Positions 27,232 to 38,246 are shown, counted from the first letter of the stretch. The stretch is DNA of 64,000 bases from Sinorhizobium sp. A49 (GCF_002002725.1 NZ_MUNW01000059.1:310001-374000), one strand, 5' to 3'. The notes: generated by a model from the letters alone, not told the origin. Translations and numbers: made by a program.

Positions 27232-29070
27232 TTATGGCTTGAGCGCGTAGAGCAGGATGCTGGAGCGCGGGGAGACCGGTAGCGGCGTCAGAAAGTCCGG
27301 CACACTGCCGGCGGCAAGCTGCCCGTAGAGGCCTTGCGGCTCTCGTTTGGCGATCATATCCGTCTGAAAATCGTTTGCGCAAAATGCGAGTATCGGATCA
27401 TGCAGCTTGCTCAGCATCGCTTTGGCATTGAAGAGCGGCGCCAGTCCGATCTTCAGCTCCATCAGCATGCCATCGGCATTGCGGTGGTAGGGTGCGGCCA
27501 AGACATGGTGGTTCGTGTATCGGAGGATGGAAGCGCCGATGTCCGAAGGGCCGACGATCGTGGATGGCGGAAGGCCCTCGATGTCGGAAAGAGCTGATGG
27601 CGTCAGGCAGCGTTGCGTATTGGACACTTGCCGTGTCTCCAGAGCGGCAAGACCGTTGCTTGCAAGGGTACCGCCAACTGCCCAGACCGTTGGCACGGAC
27701 AAAATCAGGACGAGCACATAGGCGAGCGACGCCCCCACCCCCCGGCTTCCGCCCTGCGACCGGGTGCGCAGATCGACGAGCAGAAGCGACAGCGGCAAGA
27801 TCGCCAGAAGGTTGGAAAACACCATCGCCCGGACCTGGACCAGGGCAATGGCAAGGTTGGAAGCGACAAGAGCAAAGAGAATGAGGTGCAACCTGACCCT
27901 ATCACCCTGCCAGATGCGCCAGGCACAAACGAGCGATGCGAAAGCGCCGCAGAAATAATAGGTGCCGATGGTTTCAGGCTGCTGTGCCAGCACTGTCGAA
28001 AAGGATTGCGCCTCGGTGACATTGTCAAGCCAGAGTTCCACCAACAGCGGGTCGAGGCCGGCAAGGGGATTGCCAAGGCATTGGGGGGCGACAACGAGGG
28101 CGACCATGAGGACGCAACAGGCACTCGCCGCCAATGCGCCGAACCGGGTGGGTTTGCCGCGACCGCTTGCAAATGCTGCAGACGCAGCCAGCACCGCTCC
28201 GCCGACAAGCGCCAGGGAGTAAAAGGCGATCGAGAGATTGTCGCAGGTTACTGCGCGATAGAGGTAAGGCGGCACCGTGAGAAAGAACATAACACTCAAA
28301 GTGGCGGCGAGCGAAAAACCGAAAGCGATGGTGGCGCGAGCGACGTCACGCCCTAAATGAGCCCACTGCAAAGCAACGATAGCGCATACGATCGCCACGA
28401 GCGGCGTCGTTTCCGCGCCGATGGCAATCGCCAACGCGGCGGCTGCGCCGGCAAGCGCGTAGCTGCGGACACGATACTGCATGTCCACCAGCATCGCGGC
28501 CATCGCTGCAGCAAGGACTAGCTGCACGTTGTGGTGATCGATCGCTCCGCCGAGAAATCGGTTGCCGGTGACCACAAAGAACGCCGTCAGGACGAAGCAG
28601 AAATGCATGCATTGCGTCCCGCTGATTCGACGGCCAGCGAGGCCCATGGCGACCAGCAAGGGAATGGCAAGAAAGATCGGCCAGATCGCAAGGGCCAGCA
28701 CCTCGGCACTGCCAGGTTCGAAGACCGGCCTGAACAAGGATATCAGTCCGGCGATCGGCAGGTCGATCAGGCGCGACCAGTGCATCTGCGTGCCGCCTTC
28801 CAGACCGAGACGAAGCTGAACAAGGTCGTACCAGCCTTGACCGTTGAGGAGGTCACGCACCTGAACCAGTCGCATCACGTCGTCATTGTCCTGGCCGACG
28901 TAATCGGCAGCACGGAAGAACCGGGTAATCAAAACCAAAACGACGGGCATGCCATAAAACAGTGTCATCCACCGCAAGCTCGACCAGAACCGCTTTTCTG
29001 CGCTCGCTGCTTCCGGTTCCTGACGTATCGCAATTCTATCCAGCATCTGCCTTGGCCCCTGTGTGCTCAT
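27232..29070 (-). CDS. polytopic membrane protein, GT-C glycosyltransferase-like (uncharacterised)
   Basis: 612 residues with about 12 hydrophobic segments and a soluble C-terminal part (about 490-612). The first large loop (about 55-100) contains [20 protein letters not shown] and [10 protein letters not shown], an acidic/Arg motif placed like the catalytic loop of GT-C glycosyltransferases such as STT3/PglB. The C-terminal [25 protein letters not shown] pattern recurs in alphaproteobacterial proteins of this kind. The GT-C call is inference from topology and motif position. Divergent from a GT2 gene. Confidence 0.6.
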   Translation of the reverse strand: MSTQGPRQMLDRIAIRQEPEAASAEKRFWSSLRWMTLFYGMPVVLVLITRFFRAADYVGQDNDDVMRLVQVRDLLNGQGWYDLVQLRLGLEGGTQMHWSRLIDLPIAGLISLFRPVFEPGSAEVLALAIWPIFLAIPLLVAMGLAGRRISGTQCMHFCFVLTAFFVVTGNRFLGGAIDHHNVQLVLAAAMAAMLVDMQYRVRSYALAGAAAALAIAIGAETTPLVAIVCAIVALQWAHLGRDVARATIAFGFSLAATLSVMFFLTVPPYLYRAVTCDNLSIAFYSLALVGGAVLAASAAFASGRGKPTRFGALAASACCVLMVALVVAPQCLGNPLAGLDPLLVELWLDNVTEAQSFSTVLAQQPETIGTYYFCGAFASLVCAWRIWQGDRVRLHLILFALVASNLAIALVQVRAMVFSNLLAILPLSLLLVDLRTRSQGGSRGVGASLAYVLVLILSVPTVWAVGGTLASNGLAALETRQVSNTQRCLTPSALSDIEGLPPSTIVGPSDIGASILRYTNHHVLAAPYHRNADGMLMELKIGLAPLFNAKAMLSKLHDPILAFCANDFQTDMIAKREPQGLYGQLAAGSVPDFLTPLPVSPRSSILLYALKP

Positions 29071-29212
29071 GAGCCTACGCGGACATGATCAAAGAACGGT
29101 AAAGTCAGGCTGAATGGCTGGTGCTACGGGCGTCGGCGCGGCGGCCCACCTTGGCGTGTTGTTAACCGGCAACGCCTATCATGTCTCGATACTCTCGAAA
29201 ACGAGCCGCCCT

Positions 29213-30211
29213 ATGTTTGAATCCTTAAGCATTGCTGTCCTACTGCCCTGCTACAACGAAGCCTCGACCATCGGTCGCGTCGTGCGAGAATTCAAAGCCG
29301 CACTGCCGACGGCGAGCATTCATGTCTTCGACAACAACTCGACGGACGGAACTGCGCTGCAGGCCATGCTCGCCGGTGCGACAGTCGTTCGCGAGAGGAG
29401 ACAGGGCAAGGGCCACGTCGTTCGGCGGATGTTTGCCGACATCGACGCGGATATCTATCTGATGGCGGATGGCGACGGCACCTACTCGCCGGCAGACGCG
29501 GAAGACCTGATCCGAACCCTCATCACCGAGCAGGCGGACATGGTTGTCGGCACACGCCGCAACATTCGCAACGATGCCGGCAGGCAAGGCCACGCTTTCG
29601 GAAACACGCTGTTCAATTTCCTCTACCGTTCGATCTTTGGCACGGATTTCAGCGATATCTTTTCCGGTTATCGCGTGTTCTCGCGACGGTTCGTGAAGAG
29701 CTTTCCGGCGATTTCGGCCGGTTTCGAGATCGAAACCGAGATGTCGGTGCATGCCTCGCGGTTGAAACTGCCGGTCAACGAGCTAGAACTCGACTATGGC
29801 AGGCGTCCCGAAGGCTCCCATTCCAAGCTCTCCACCTTCCGCGACGGCGCCAAGATCCTCTGGATGTTCGCGATGCTGATGAAAGAAACACGGCCCTTCA
29901 CCTTCTTCGGCCTGATAAGTCTCGCGTTCATGGCTGCGAGCTTGACGTTCATGACGCCGGTGCTGATCGAGTATTTCCACACGGGCCTGGTTCCCCGCAT
30001 GCCGACCTGGGTGCTTTCCATGGTGCTGCTGCTGACGTCGATCATGATGTTTACCGCCGGGCTGATCCTTGATTCCGTTTCCCGGGCACGCATCGAGCAA
30101 CTGCGCCTTCATTACATGGCGACCGACCAGCGATCCGCGCGGGAGACTACCGATAAAAAAGCTGCCGCCCCGCAACGCCGTGCCCACCGCCGTGGATCCG
30201 ACGCCGCTTAA
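29213..30211 (+). CDS. glycosyltransferase family 2 with C-terminal membrane helices
   Basis: 332 residues from the ATG at 29213 (frame open from 29114; the shorter start puts the first beta strand at the N-terminus as usual). AVLLPCYNEAST, VFDNNSTDGTALQA and LMADGDGTYSPADAEDLI (the DxD region) are GT-A features. SGYRVFSRRFVKSFP and FEIETEMSVHA resemble dolichyl/polyprenyl-phosphate mannosyltransferases. Two helices at about 245-310 anchor the C-terminus. Probably makes a lipid-linked sugar donor for the GT-C-like protein next door. Confidence 0.87.
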   Translation: MFESLSIAVLLPCYNEASTIGRVVREFKAALPTASIHVFDNNSTDGTALQAMLAGATVVRERRQGKGHVVRRMFADIDADIYLMADGDGTYSPADAEDLIRTLITEQADMVVGTRRNIRNDAGRQGHAFGNTLFNFLYRSIFGTDFSDIFSGYRVFSRRFVKSFPAISAGFEIETEMSVHASRLKLPVNELELDYGRRPEGSHSKLSTFRDGAKILWMFAMLMKETRPFTFFGLISLAFMAASLTFMTPVLIEYFHTGLVPRMPTWVLSMVLLLTSIMMFTAGLILDSVSRARIEQLRLHYMATDQRSARETTDKKAAAPQRRAHRRGSDAA

Positions 30212-30224
30212 GCTCACGAGAAAC

Positions 30225-30935
30225 ATGGAACGACTGCCGATGAACCGTGAAACGACCAACCGCATACGCTTCGTCCTCGAAGACATTCTGCCGCCGTTTC
30301 TGAGAGATTCTCGGCTGTTCAAGGGCGTGGCGAGCCTTGCTTGGGGCGAGCATATCGCCCATCTCGCGCGGTTTCGCGAACGCGCCCCTTTCCTCACGGC
30401 TTCGGAATACGAGCAGCTCTACAGAAAGCATCCGCGCGTTCACAAAGGCACGGATAATTCCGAAGCCTGCGTTCGCAAGATTGCCGCCGAAGTGAGCGGC
30501 TCATCCGTATGCGACGTCGGTTGCGGCACCGGTGTGCTGCTGAAGCACATCCGAGGTGCCAATCCCGATTTGCAGCGACTTGCGGGCGTCGATTTCGCCA
30601 TTGACGACGCGGCCCAGATCGAGGGCGTGGAATACGTCGCGGCGATGATCGAAGAGCTTCCCTTCGATGACGGTGAATTCGATACTGTCGTTTGCACGCA
30701 TGTCATCGAGCACATTCTCGACTATCGCAAGGCGATCGCCGAACTGCGGCGCATCACCCGGCAACGGCTGATAATTGTCGTCCCGCGCGAACGGGAATAT
30801 CGCTACACTTTCAATCCCCACTTCAACTTCTTCCCCTACACCCACTCCTTCCTGCGCGCGATGCACCCCGTGCCGGCACGGCACGAGTGCATCGATATCG
30901 GCCGGGATATTTTCTACTGCGAAGACAGGATCTAG
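30225..30935 (+). CDS. SAM-dependent methyltransferase
   Basis: 236 residues from the ATG at 30225; 30240 is an alternative. VCDVGCGTGVLLKHIRG is motif I, and VEYVAAMIEELPFDDGEFD with VVCTHVIEHILDYRKAI are methyltransferase-11 motifs II/III. It lies 14 bp after the GT2 gene, so the pair is probably cotranscribed. A role in methylating a sugar or lipid of a surface glycan is inferred from position only. Confidence 0.83.
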   Translation: MERLPMNRETTNRIRFVLEDILPPFLRDSRLFKGVASLAWGEHIAHLARFRERAPFLTASEYEQLYRKHPRVHKGTDNSEACVRKIAAEVSGSSVCDVGCGTGVLLKHIRGANPDLQRLAGVDFAIDDAAQIEGVEYVAAMIEELPFDDGEFDTVVCTHVIEHILDYRKAIAELRRITRQRLIIVVPREREYRYTFNPHFNFFPYTHSFLRAMHPVPARHECIDIGRDIFYCEDRI

Positions 30936-30955
30936 CCGATGCAAGGCGCTGAGCT

Positions 30956-31318
30956 ATGAACCTCAATCTCGCCCCCGCTGTCTGGTTCGGCCTGTTCTTC
31001 ACGCCAGTTCTGATCTCGGCCGGACAGATCCTCTTCAAGCTGACAAGCGCCAAGACGGGGCGCGCCGACGCGCAAGGCCTGCTGGCGCTCCTGTTCACCC
31101 CGACACTGCTGACGGCCCTTGTCGTCTACGGTATCGGCACGATCATCTGGATCTTCACCATCAAGTCGGTACCACTGACCATCGCCTATTCGTTCATGGC
31201 TATGACCTTCTGCATCGTACCCCTGCTTGCCGCCGTCTTCCTCGGCGAAACCCTGACGCTGCGTTATGCCGCCGGTGCCGTACTGATCATCGGCGGCATG
31301 ATCATCATCAACTCCTGA
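30956..31318 (+). CDS. SMR/EamA-like small multidrug-resistance-type membrane protein (ArnE/ArnF-like)
   Basis: 120 residues with four hydrophobic helices (about 7-27, 44-64, 71-94, 99-118). SAGQILFKLTSAKTG in helix 1, and VPLTIAYSFMAM, LLAAVFLGETLTLRYAAGAVLIIGG in helices 3-4 are EamA/ArnE-like. ArnE/F flip undecaprenyl-phosphate-sugars. Its position after GT2 and methyltransferase genes fits a flippase or lipid-linked-sugar role. Confidence 0.78.
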   Translation: MNLNLAPAVWFGLFFTPVLISAGQILFKLTSAKTGRADAQGLLALLFTPTLLTALVVYGIGTIIWIFTIKSVPLTIAYSFMAMTFCIVPLLAAVFLGETLTLRYAAGAVLIIGGMIIINS

Positions 31319-31334
31319 TGGCGACGCACGTGTC

Positions 31335-31547
31335 ATGATGATCATCGCCTCCTCGTTCGTACTCGGACTGTTAGCAGCCGGCCTGCGCTCGCCTCGCACC
31401 TGCCTGCTCGTCGCCGGCGCGCTCTGCATCCTGTCCAGTGCCGCCGGAGACTGGTGCGAAGTCGCAGCGGCGATAGGCGGCTACAACATGGGTATTGCGC
31501 TCGCATTGTGCGGCGCCATCGCTGTCGGATTGCCACACGACCGCTAG
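31335..31547 (+). CDS. small hydrophobic protein of unknown function
   Basis: 70 residues with two to three hydrophobic stretches and no recognised motif. It is 16 bp after the SMR-like gene on the same strand, which supports it as a real member of the glycan-like cluster. Its end is 6 bp before the stop of the convergent XRE regulator gene. No function can be assigned. Confidence 0.55.
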   Translation: MMIIASSFVLGLLAAGLRSPRTCLLVAGALCILSSAAGDWCEVAAAIGGYNMGIALALCGAIAVGLPHDR

Positions 31548-31553
31548 GCTCGT

Positions 31554-32333
31554 TCAGCCCTTTCTTTCGAAGAAGTTTTTCGTTTCCTCATCGGCCGGGA
31601 AGAAGGATTCGATCAGAACACCTTCCACCAGGGCGTCCTGCGTCGAACCGAAGGTCTGGAGGGTGGTGATGAAGCTCAAGGTCACCGGCCCGACCCGTAA
31701 CTCGACCGGCAAGACCGGCAGCCGATCGGTATCCGGATAGTTTTCGACCGCCCGCTTGACGGCGGGATCGGCCGCAAGTCTCTCCAGCCTCTTGCCAAGA
31801 CGGCTCTTTGGCCCCTGAAGCCAGGCTTCCGTGCGCACGCGCTGGACAAGATCGGCGGCCGCAGCCTCCCAGTTGACGACAAGGGAGCGGACATTCTCCG
31901 AGGAGAGAAAGGCATCGAGAAAGTTCTGGCCGGGGTTGAAGGGCACATCGGCGGAGACGGCGAGTGCTGCCAATGCGGGATTGACGATCAGCAGCGTGTA
32001 TTCGTGATCGAGCACCAGGCCCGGATAGGGATCATGGCGGGCAAGGATGAGCCGGATGGCATTGGCGACGGCCGGCGGCATGGTATCGAGCCCGGACGCC
32101 GGGCGCGTCGTCATGCGTGGACGAAAACCGGCGGCCGAAAACAGCGTGCCCTGGTCGCGGGCAGGAATGTCGAGCACCGAGGCCAGCCGCAGGATCATGC
32201 CTTCCGATGGCCTCGAGCGGCCTGTCTCGAGGAACGAGAGGTGCCGCGTCGAGATGCCGGCAGCGACTGCCAGATCAAGCTGGCTCATGCGACGATGCCC
32301 GCGCCATTCCTTCAGGTGATTGCCGAATTCCAT
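31554..32333 (-). CDS. XRE family regulator with MmyB-like ligand-binding domain
   Basis: 259 residues from the ATG at 32333 (TTG at 32336 is also possible; GGAGG lies just upstream). The HTH is RGHRRMSQLDLAVAAGISTRHLSFLETGRSRP in residues 12-43. Residues 95-220 form the MmyB-type domain with ILARHDPYPGLVLDHEYTLLIVN. Such regulators sense fatty acids or other small ligands and usually act on the divergent gene. Three operators separate it from the next gene. Confidence 0.88.
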   Translation of the reverse strand: MEFGNHLKEWRGHRRMSQLDLAVAAGISTRHLSFLETGRSRPSEGMILRLASVLDIPARDQGTLFSAAGFRPRMTTRPASGLDTMPPAVANAIRLILARHDPYPGLVLDHEYTLLIVNPALAALAVSADVPFNPGQNFLDAFLSSENVRSLVVNWEAAAADLVQRVRTEAWLQGPKSRLGKRLERLAADPAVKRAVENYPDTDRLPVLPVELRVGPVTLSFITTLQTFGSTQDALVEGVLIESFFPADEETKNFFERKG

Positions 32334-32387
32334 CAATAAAGACCTCCGTTGCGCCGGCAGATTGGCGCAGGCGCTGCGTAAAATCCA

Positions 32388-32449
32388 TTACCTCAGAGGT
32401 AAATGGATTCCCTTACCCCAACGTAAGTCCTCCATTACCTCAGACGTAA
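32388..32449. promoter_or_regulatory. three tandem TTAC-GTAA palindromes, putative XRE operators
   Basis: TTACCTCAGAGGTAA (32388-32402, perfect 7-bp arms), TTACCCCAACGTAA (32413-32426) and TTACCTCAGACGTAA (32435-32449) are repeated with centres 24 and 23 bp apart. Two are embedded in CCATTACCTCAGA. They fill the gap between the divergent XRE and membrane-protein genes. Confidence 0.75.
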
Positions 32450-32508
32450 TTGGTTTGATGATCGCGAGGCGGCACCATCCCGATATCGACAAACCAATGG
32501 AGCCTGAC

Positions 32509-32916
32509 ATGCTGAACCTTTCCAACCGCAGCCTGCTCAACAAGACCTTCCTCGCCGATGGCGCTTTTTCGCTCCTGTCCGGCGCGGTTCTCATCCTCGG
32601 TGCAGCCCAGCTCGCCGCCCTCATCGGTCCGTTCGCCACACCGGTGATGATGAAGCTGATCGGCGTCGGGCTCCTGGCCTGGGGGATCTTCCACCTCTCG
32701 GCCGCCCGCAACGGCGGCCCGGTATCAGCTGCCGCACGGGTCAGCATCGGCGGCGACATCCTGTGGCAGGTCGCGAGCCTTGCTCTGCTTGCGACCGCCT
32801 ATGCCTCGCTGACACCCATCGGCATCGGTCTTGTCATCGTCGGCATTATCGGTGTCGCAGATTTCCTGTTCTTCAAGCTGAAGGGCTTTTCGAGGGAGCG
32901 CGCGGCGCTTGCCTGA
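32509..32916 (+). CDS. four-helix integral membrane protein of unknown function
   Basis: 135 residues from the ATG at 32509, with GGAG 6 bp upstream. Four hydrophobic segments (about 18-42, 46-64, 77-97, 103-120) and a basic tail KLKGFSRERA. No recognised domain. Transcription starts beside the three XRE operators, so it is the likely target of the XRE regulator. A strong terminator follows. Confidence 0.7.
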   Translation: MLNLSNRSLLNKTFLADGAFSLLSGAVLILGAAQLAALIGPFATPVMMKLIGVGLLAWGIFHLSAARNGGPVSAAARVSIGGDILWQVASLALLATAYASLTPIGIGLVIVGIIGVADFLFFKLKGFSRERAALA

Positions 32917-32938
32917 TCTCTGATCTGACAAAAATGAG

Positions 32939-32971
32939 AAAAGCCCGCCGGCCCCGTGCCGGCGGGCTTTT
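32939..32971. terminator. bidirectional terminator between the membrane-protein gene and the Gfo/Idh/MocA gene
   Basis: AAAAGCCCGCCGGC (32939-32952) and GCCGGCGGGCTTTT (32958-32971) form a perfect 14-bp stem with a CCCGT loop. A- and T-runs on the outside serve both strands, matching the convergent genes either side. Confidence 0.9.
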
Positions 32972-32986
32972 CTTTCATTAGCCGGC

Positions 32987-33973
32987 TCAGATCTTTTCCC
33001 AACCGTCCTTGTCGCTGGCGCGGTAGATCGCGTCGATGAGCTTCTGGTTGAGCCTGGAGTTTTCGAGCGTCACCACCTCTTCCTGCTCTCCCTTGGCAGC
33101 GCGCGCGAATGCTTCGGCCTGCAGCTTGTACTGGCGCGCGTCCTGGAAACGGAAGAGCTGGGACTGGGCGTGGTTCTGGTTGGTGAGTTCCACTTCCTCG
33201 CGGCCATAGCGATCGGCATTGAACGGCGACTTCACCTCGATAAAACCCTTGTCGCCGTGAAAAACCATGACCTGGCGGGCGGCAAGCTGGGTGGAGATAT
33301 AAAAGCTCAATTCGAAATCACCGAAATCGGCGCGCACGCTCGAATAGATGTCGGTGCCGAATTCCGGATCGCGATCGGTGCTCGCCTGCACGCGCAGCGG
33401 CTCCTTGGCTGTCACGAAACGGGTGGTGATCGTCGGGTAGACGCCGATATCCGGCAGGCCGCCGCCTCCGAGCTCGGGAATGTTGCGCATGTTGCCGGGG
33501 TCGCGGTTGAAATAGGTGAAGGCACCCTGGACGTGCCGCAGCCGGCCGATCGCCCCTTCTTCGATCAGCGAGCGGACCTTGCGCCAGACGGGGCTGTAGG
33601 TGACCATGAAGGCTTCTGCGATCAGCACCCTGTTGCGGTCGCGCGCGGCAATCAGCTGATCGATCTCGGATGCCCGAAGCGCGATCGGCTTTTCGCAGAG
33701 GACATGCTTGCCGGCATTGGCGGCCTTGATCGTCCACTCCACATGCTGCGACGTCGGCAGCGGGATATAGACCGCATCGATCGTGTCGGAGGCGAGCATC
33801 TCCTCGTAGGAGCCGAAGGCATGCGGCGCGGAAAAGCGGTCAGCCATCGCGCGCGCCTTTGCAAGGTCGCGGCTGGCGACCGCCGAAACGACGCAGTTCT
33901 CGGCGTCCTGGATGGCGGGCACGACGAGATCGCGGCCGATCTTGGCCGTGGACAGAATTCCGAAACGAAACAT
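32987..33973 (-). CDS. Gfo/Idh/MocA family oxidoreductase
   Basis: 328 residues. The NAD-binding motif is [19 protein letters not shown] at the N-terminus, the EKP motif is [12 protein letters not shown], and [17 protein letters not shown] lies in the catalytic region. It oxidises or reduces a sugar or cyclitol. Substrate is unknown; no ABC transporter is adjacent. Confidence 0.9.
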   Translation of the reverse strand: MFRFGILSTAKIGRDLVVPAIQDAENCVVSAVASRDLAKARAMADRFSAPHAFGSYEEMLASDTIDAVYIPLPTSQHVEWTIKAANAGKHVLCEKPIALRASEIDQLIAARDRNRVLIAEAFMVTYSPVWRKVRSLIEEGAIGRLRHVQGAFTYFNRDPGNMRNIPELGGGGLPDIGVYPTITTRFVTAKEPLRVQASTDRDPEFGTDIYSSVRADFGDFELSFYISTQLAARQVMVFHGDKGFIEVKSPFNADRYGREEVELTNQNHAQSQLFRFQDARQYKLQAEAFARAAKGEQEEVVTLENSRLNQKLIDAIYRASDKDGWEKI

Positions 33974-34150
33974 GGCGGGGCTCCCTGATTAAGCGCCGGA
34001 GAGTAGCTGCGAGGTACGTACCTATCAAGCGGCGACACGCGATAAAAAAGACCGGCGACAGGTGACAAACTTTGTTCGCTTGCCTTATGTTCCTGCCGGC
34101 AATCCTCCCGATCGCGCACTTGCTTTCATCCAGTCCAATGGAGCGAAACC

Positions 34151-35101
34151 ATGGAAAAACGCAGACTTGGCCGAACCGACCTCTCCATTGCGCCGCTCGT
34201 CTTCGGCGGCAACGTCTTCGGCTGGACGGCGGACGAAAAGACCTCCTTCGCCCTTCTCGATGCCTTCTTCGATGCCGGCCTCAATGCCATCGACACCGCC
34301 GACGTCTATTCCTCCTGGGCGCCAGGAAACCAGGGCGGCGAATCCGAGACGATCATCGGAAAATGGCTGAAACAGTCCGGCCGCAGCCGCGACCAGGCGG
34401 TGATCGTCACCAAGGTCGGCTCCGAACTTGGCCCGGACCGCAAGGGGCTGTCGCGCCGATGGATCCTGCAGGCGGTTGAAGATTCGTTGCAGCGGCTGCA
34501 GACGGACTATATCGACCTTTACCTGTCGCACTGGCCCGATCCCGAAACCCCTTATGAAGAAACGCTCGCCGCCTACGATCAGCTGCTGTCAGACGGCAAG
34601 GTGCGCGCCGTCGGCGCTTCGAACCTCAACTCGCTGCAACTGCGCGAAGCGCTTGATGTCGCCGCCAATGGCGGCCTGCCACGCTATGCGGTGCTGCAGC
34701 CGGAATACAATCTCTACGACCGCGACAGCTTCGACGGGCCCGTGCGCGATCTCTGCGTCAGCGAAGAAATCGGCGTCATCAGCTATTTTGGTCTGGCGCG
34801 CGGGTTCCTCTCCGGCAAATACCGCACCCACAAGGACCTGGAAGGCTCAGTGCGCGGCTCAGGTGTCGAAAAGTATCTCGACGGCCGCGGCATGCGCATT
34901 CTCGGCGTTCTCGACGAGCTTGCCGAGGAAACCGGAGCGACGCAGGCCGAGATCGCACTCGCCTGGGTCCGAAATCGCAAGGGCATCACCGCTCCCATCG
35001 CCAGCGCCACCAATCTCGACCAGTTGACGAGCCTCATCCGCTCGGCGGAGCTGACGTTGAACGACGAGGCTATGCGCAAGCTCAACGACGTCAGCGAATA
35101 A
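34151..35101 (+). CDS. aldo/keto reductase
   Basis: 316 residues. RRLGRTDLSIAPLVFGGNVFGW starts the TIM barrel, AIDTADVYSSW and VIVTKVGSELGP follow with Asp/Tyr/Lys, and YIDLYLSHWPDPETP has the catalytic His region. YFGLARGFLSGKYR and WVRNRKGITAPIASATNLDQL bind NADPH. Class of YdhF/Tas-like enzymes. It is followed 19 bp later by a GNAT gene. Confidence 0.9.
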   Translation: MEKRRLGRTDLSIAPLVFGGNVFGWTADEKTSFALLDAFFDAGLNAIDTADVYSSWAPGNQGGESETIIGKWLKQSGRSRDQAVIVTKVGSELGPDRKGLSRRWILQAVEDSLQRLQTDYIDLYLSHWPDPETPYEETLAAYDQLLSDGKVRAVGASNLNSLQLREALDVAANGGLPRYAVLQPEYNLYDRDSFDGPVRDLCVSEEIGVISYFGLARGFLSGKYRTHKDLEGSVRGSGVEKYLDGRGMRILGVLDELAEETGATQAEIALAWVRNRKGITAPIASATNLDQLTSLIRSAELTLNDEAMRKLNDVSE

Positions 35102-35120
35102 CAGGGGCAAGACGAAAGCC

Positions 35121-35576
35121 ATGGCATTGAGCATACGGGCGGCGACCGCCAGCGACGAAACGCACTGGCGCCGCCTGTGGGCCGGCTACGTCGCTTTCTC
35201 GGGCACGGAACTGGCGGAGGATATCATCAGACTGACCTGGGGCCGGCTGATCGATCCCGCTGCGCCGCTCTTTGCCCGGCTGGCGATCCTCGACGGGGAA
35301 CCGGTCGGGTTCGCCATCTGCCAGGAGCAGCTGGCGACGTTCTTCCGACGGCCGATCTGTTACATCGAGGATCTCTATGTCGATCCGTCGGCGCGCGGGA
35401 AAGGCATCGCCAGCGCCATGATCGACGATCTGATCGCACTCTGCCAGGCGTCGGACTGGGACAGGCTCTATTGGTACACCGAACGCGACAATGCCGTGGC
35501 GCGCCGCCTCTACGACCGCTACTCGGCGACCGACGAACATGTGCGCTACAAGCTGAACTTCGGTACCTTCACCTGA
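35121..35576 (+). CDS. GNAT family N-acetyltransferase
   Basis: 151 residues. IRAATASDETHWRRLW opens the fold, PICYIEDLYVDPSARGKGIASAMIDDL at about 86-112 is motif A with the acetyl-CoA pyrophosphate loop, and LYWYTERDNAVARRLYDRY is motif B. Likely cotranscribed with the aldo/keto reductase. Substrate unknown. Confidence 0.9.
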   Translation: MALSIRAATASDETHWRRLWAGYVAFSGTELAEDIIRLTWGRLIDPAAPLFARLAILDGEPVGFAICQEQLATFFRRPICYIEDLYVDPSARGKGIASAMIDDLIALCQASDWDRLYWYTERDNAVARRLYDRYSATDEHVRYKLNFGTFT

Positions 35577-35585
35577 AGGTCAGCC

Positions 35586-36476
35586 CTATCCGGCGTATCT
35601 GAAGAAGTCGATGAAGGCACGAAGCGCCGGGCGCATCTGCCGTCTGCTCGGATAATAGAGAAACGGCCCGGCATAGGGCGCGCACCAGTCGTCGAGCACG
35701 CGGATCAGCTGCCCTTCGGCGATCGCCGTTTCGACCCGCGACAGGAAGAGGTAGGCAAGCCCTGCGCCCCCCATCGCCGCCTTGATGATCGGCCTGTCTT
35801 CGCCGAGGATCAGCGGCCCTTCGACGGAAACCGTCAGCTCTTCGCCCGCATTCTCGAACTCCCACCGATAGAGCGTACCATTGGAAAAACGCCTCCGGAT
35901 GCAGCGGTGGCCGACAAGGTCGCGCGGGTGCGAGGGACGGCCGAAACGCGCGAAATAATCGGGCGATGCGACAACCGCGCTTTCGAGTTCCGGGCCGACC
36001 TTGACGGCGATCATGTCGGCCTCGAGGCTTTCGCCGAGCCGGATGCCGGCGTCGTATCCCTCCTGGACAATGTCCGTGAAACCGTCTTCGTTGGCGATCT
36101 CCAGCACGATGTCCGGGTAGCGATCGAGAAATTCGCCAAGCCGCGGCGCCAGAATAAGATCGGCGGCAAACCGCGGCGCGGTGATGCGCAGATTGCCGGC
36201 CGGGCTGTCACGCGTATCGGCCACGGCCTCTAGCGCGTGGGCGATCTCGTCGAGCGCCGGTGCCAGCCGCTCCAGCAGCCGTCGCCCCTCCTCGGTCGGC
36301 GCGACGCTGCGGGTGGTGCGCGCCAGAAGCCGGACGCCCAGGCTCGCCTCCAGACTGCCAACCGCATGGCTCACCGCCGAAGGCGCGATTGCAAGCTCAC
36401 GGGCGGCGCCCCGAAAACTGCCATGGGCGGCAACAGCGGCGAGAACGGCAAGTTGGGAAAGCTGGGTTCGATTCAT
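35586..36476 (-). CDS. LysR family transcriptional regulator
   Basis: 296 residues from the ATG at 36476; the frame runs on to 36767 with non-coding-looking sequence. The HTH is [35 protein letters not shown] in residues 7-41, and the LysR substrate-binding domain follows (residues 90-295). Divergent from the aldo/keto reductase at 36703, its probable target. TGAGAA-N10-TTTTCA at 36501-36522 is a possible LysR site. Confidence 0.9.
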   Translation of the reverse strand: MNRTQLSQLAVLAAVAAHGSFRGAARELAIAPSAVSHAVGSLEASLGVRLLARTTRSVAPTEEGRRLLERLAPALDEIAHALEAVADTRDSPAGNLRITAPRFAADLILAPRLGEFLDRYPDIVLEIANEDGFTDIVQEGYDAGIRLGESLEADMIAVKVGPELESAVVASPDYFARFGRPSHPRDLVGHRCIRRRFSNGTLYRWEFENAGEELTVSVEGPLILGEDRPIIKAAMGGAGLAYLFLSRVETAIAEGQLIRVLDDWCAPYAGPFLYYPSRRQMRPALRAFIDFFRYAG

Positions 36477-36702
36477 TGATCCAAATATTAGAACAGCCCG
36501 TGAGAATTGGCAGAGATTTTCACACGCACGCGCAAGCTCTATCCTCTCCCTATCGTCGCGGCCCCGCGGTACCGGGAAGAGCGGCATGCAGGAAACCGTT
36601 TCAAGCCGGCGATGCCACCCACCGACGATGCCTTTTGCTTCGATGCCGTCGCACGCCACCTGGCCCGTCCGCATCGCCGCCCATCCCCCGAAAGGATATG
36701 AC

Positions 36703-37698
<996 letters not shown>

Positions 37699-37803
37699 AC
37701 GCGCATGCCCCGTCTCCTTGCCGAGGCGGGGCATCGTCCCATCGAATTTTCCGCCGAACGCACTACCTCTCCCATCGAGACCAACAATTGCGGAGGAGCA
37801 GGA

Positions 37804-38163
37804 ATGTCCGACGAGCAGGCGATCAGCGCGGTGGTGCATCTCTATGTCGACGGCATGGCCTTTGCCAACGAGGGTGCGTTGCGCAAGGCGTTTCACCCGG
37901 ATGCGGCGATCATCGGCAATTACAGAGGCGCGCTCGAATGGATGACGCGCGACGGCTTCATCAAGGCGGTGCTGGACCAGGGAGCTGCGCCGCCCGGCAC
38001 CCAGCCGCAGATGGACGTGGAGATGACCGACATTGCCGGCGATGCGGCAACGGTCAAGGTGATCGACAGCTTCGCCGGCGAACGCTTCTCCGACTATCTG
38101 TCGCTGGTCAAGATCGACGGGCGTTGGGTCATCGTCAACAAGATCTATCACCTTCACGCCTGA
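37804..38163 (+). CDS. NTF2-like (putative lumazine-binding family) protein
   Basis: 119 residues from the ATG at 37804 with GGAGGAGCAGGA before it. AISAVVHLYVDGMAFANEGALRKAFHPDAAI at 6-36 and SDYLSLVKIDGRWVIVNKIYH at the C-terminus are typical of PF12893-type NTF2-like proteins. The function is unknown. A bidirectional terminator separates it from pheT. Confidence 0.78.
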   Translation: MSDEQAISAVVHLYVDGMAFANEGALRKAFHPDAAIIGNYRGALEWMTRDGFIKAVLDQGAAPPGTQPQMDVEMTDIAGDAATVKVIDSFAGERFSDYLSLVKIDGRWVIVNKIYHLHA

Positions 38164-38220
38164 CGAGCGGATCGCGCGCAGGCTTTGAGCCGATGCCGCG
38201 CTTTACGGACGGCATATGAA

Positions 38221-38246
38221 AAAGGCCGCTGCGAGCAGCGGCCTTT
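38221..38246. terminator. terminator shared by the NTF2-like gene and pheT
   Basis: AAAGGCCGCT and AGCGGCCTTT pair around GCGAGC. On the minus strand the stem is followed by TTTTTC, which gives a good intrinsic terminator for pheT; on the plus strand the T-run is short. Confidence 0.8.
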
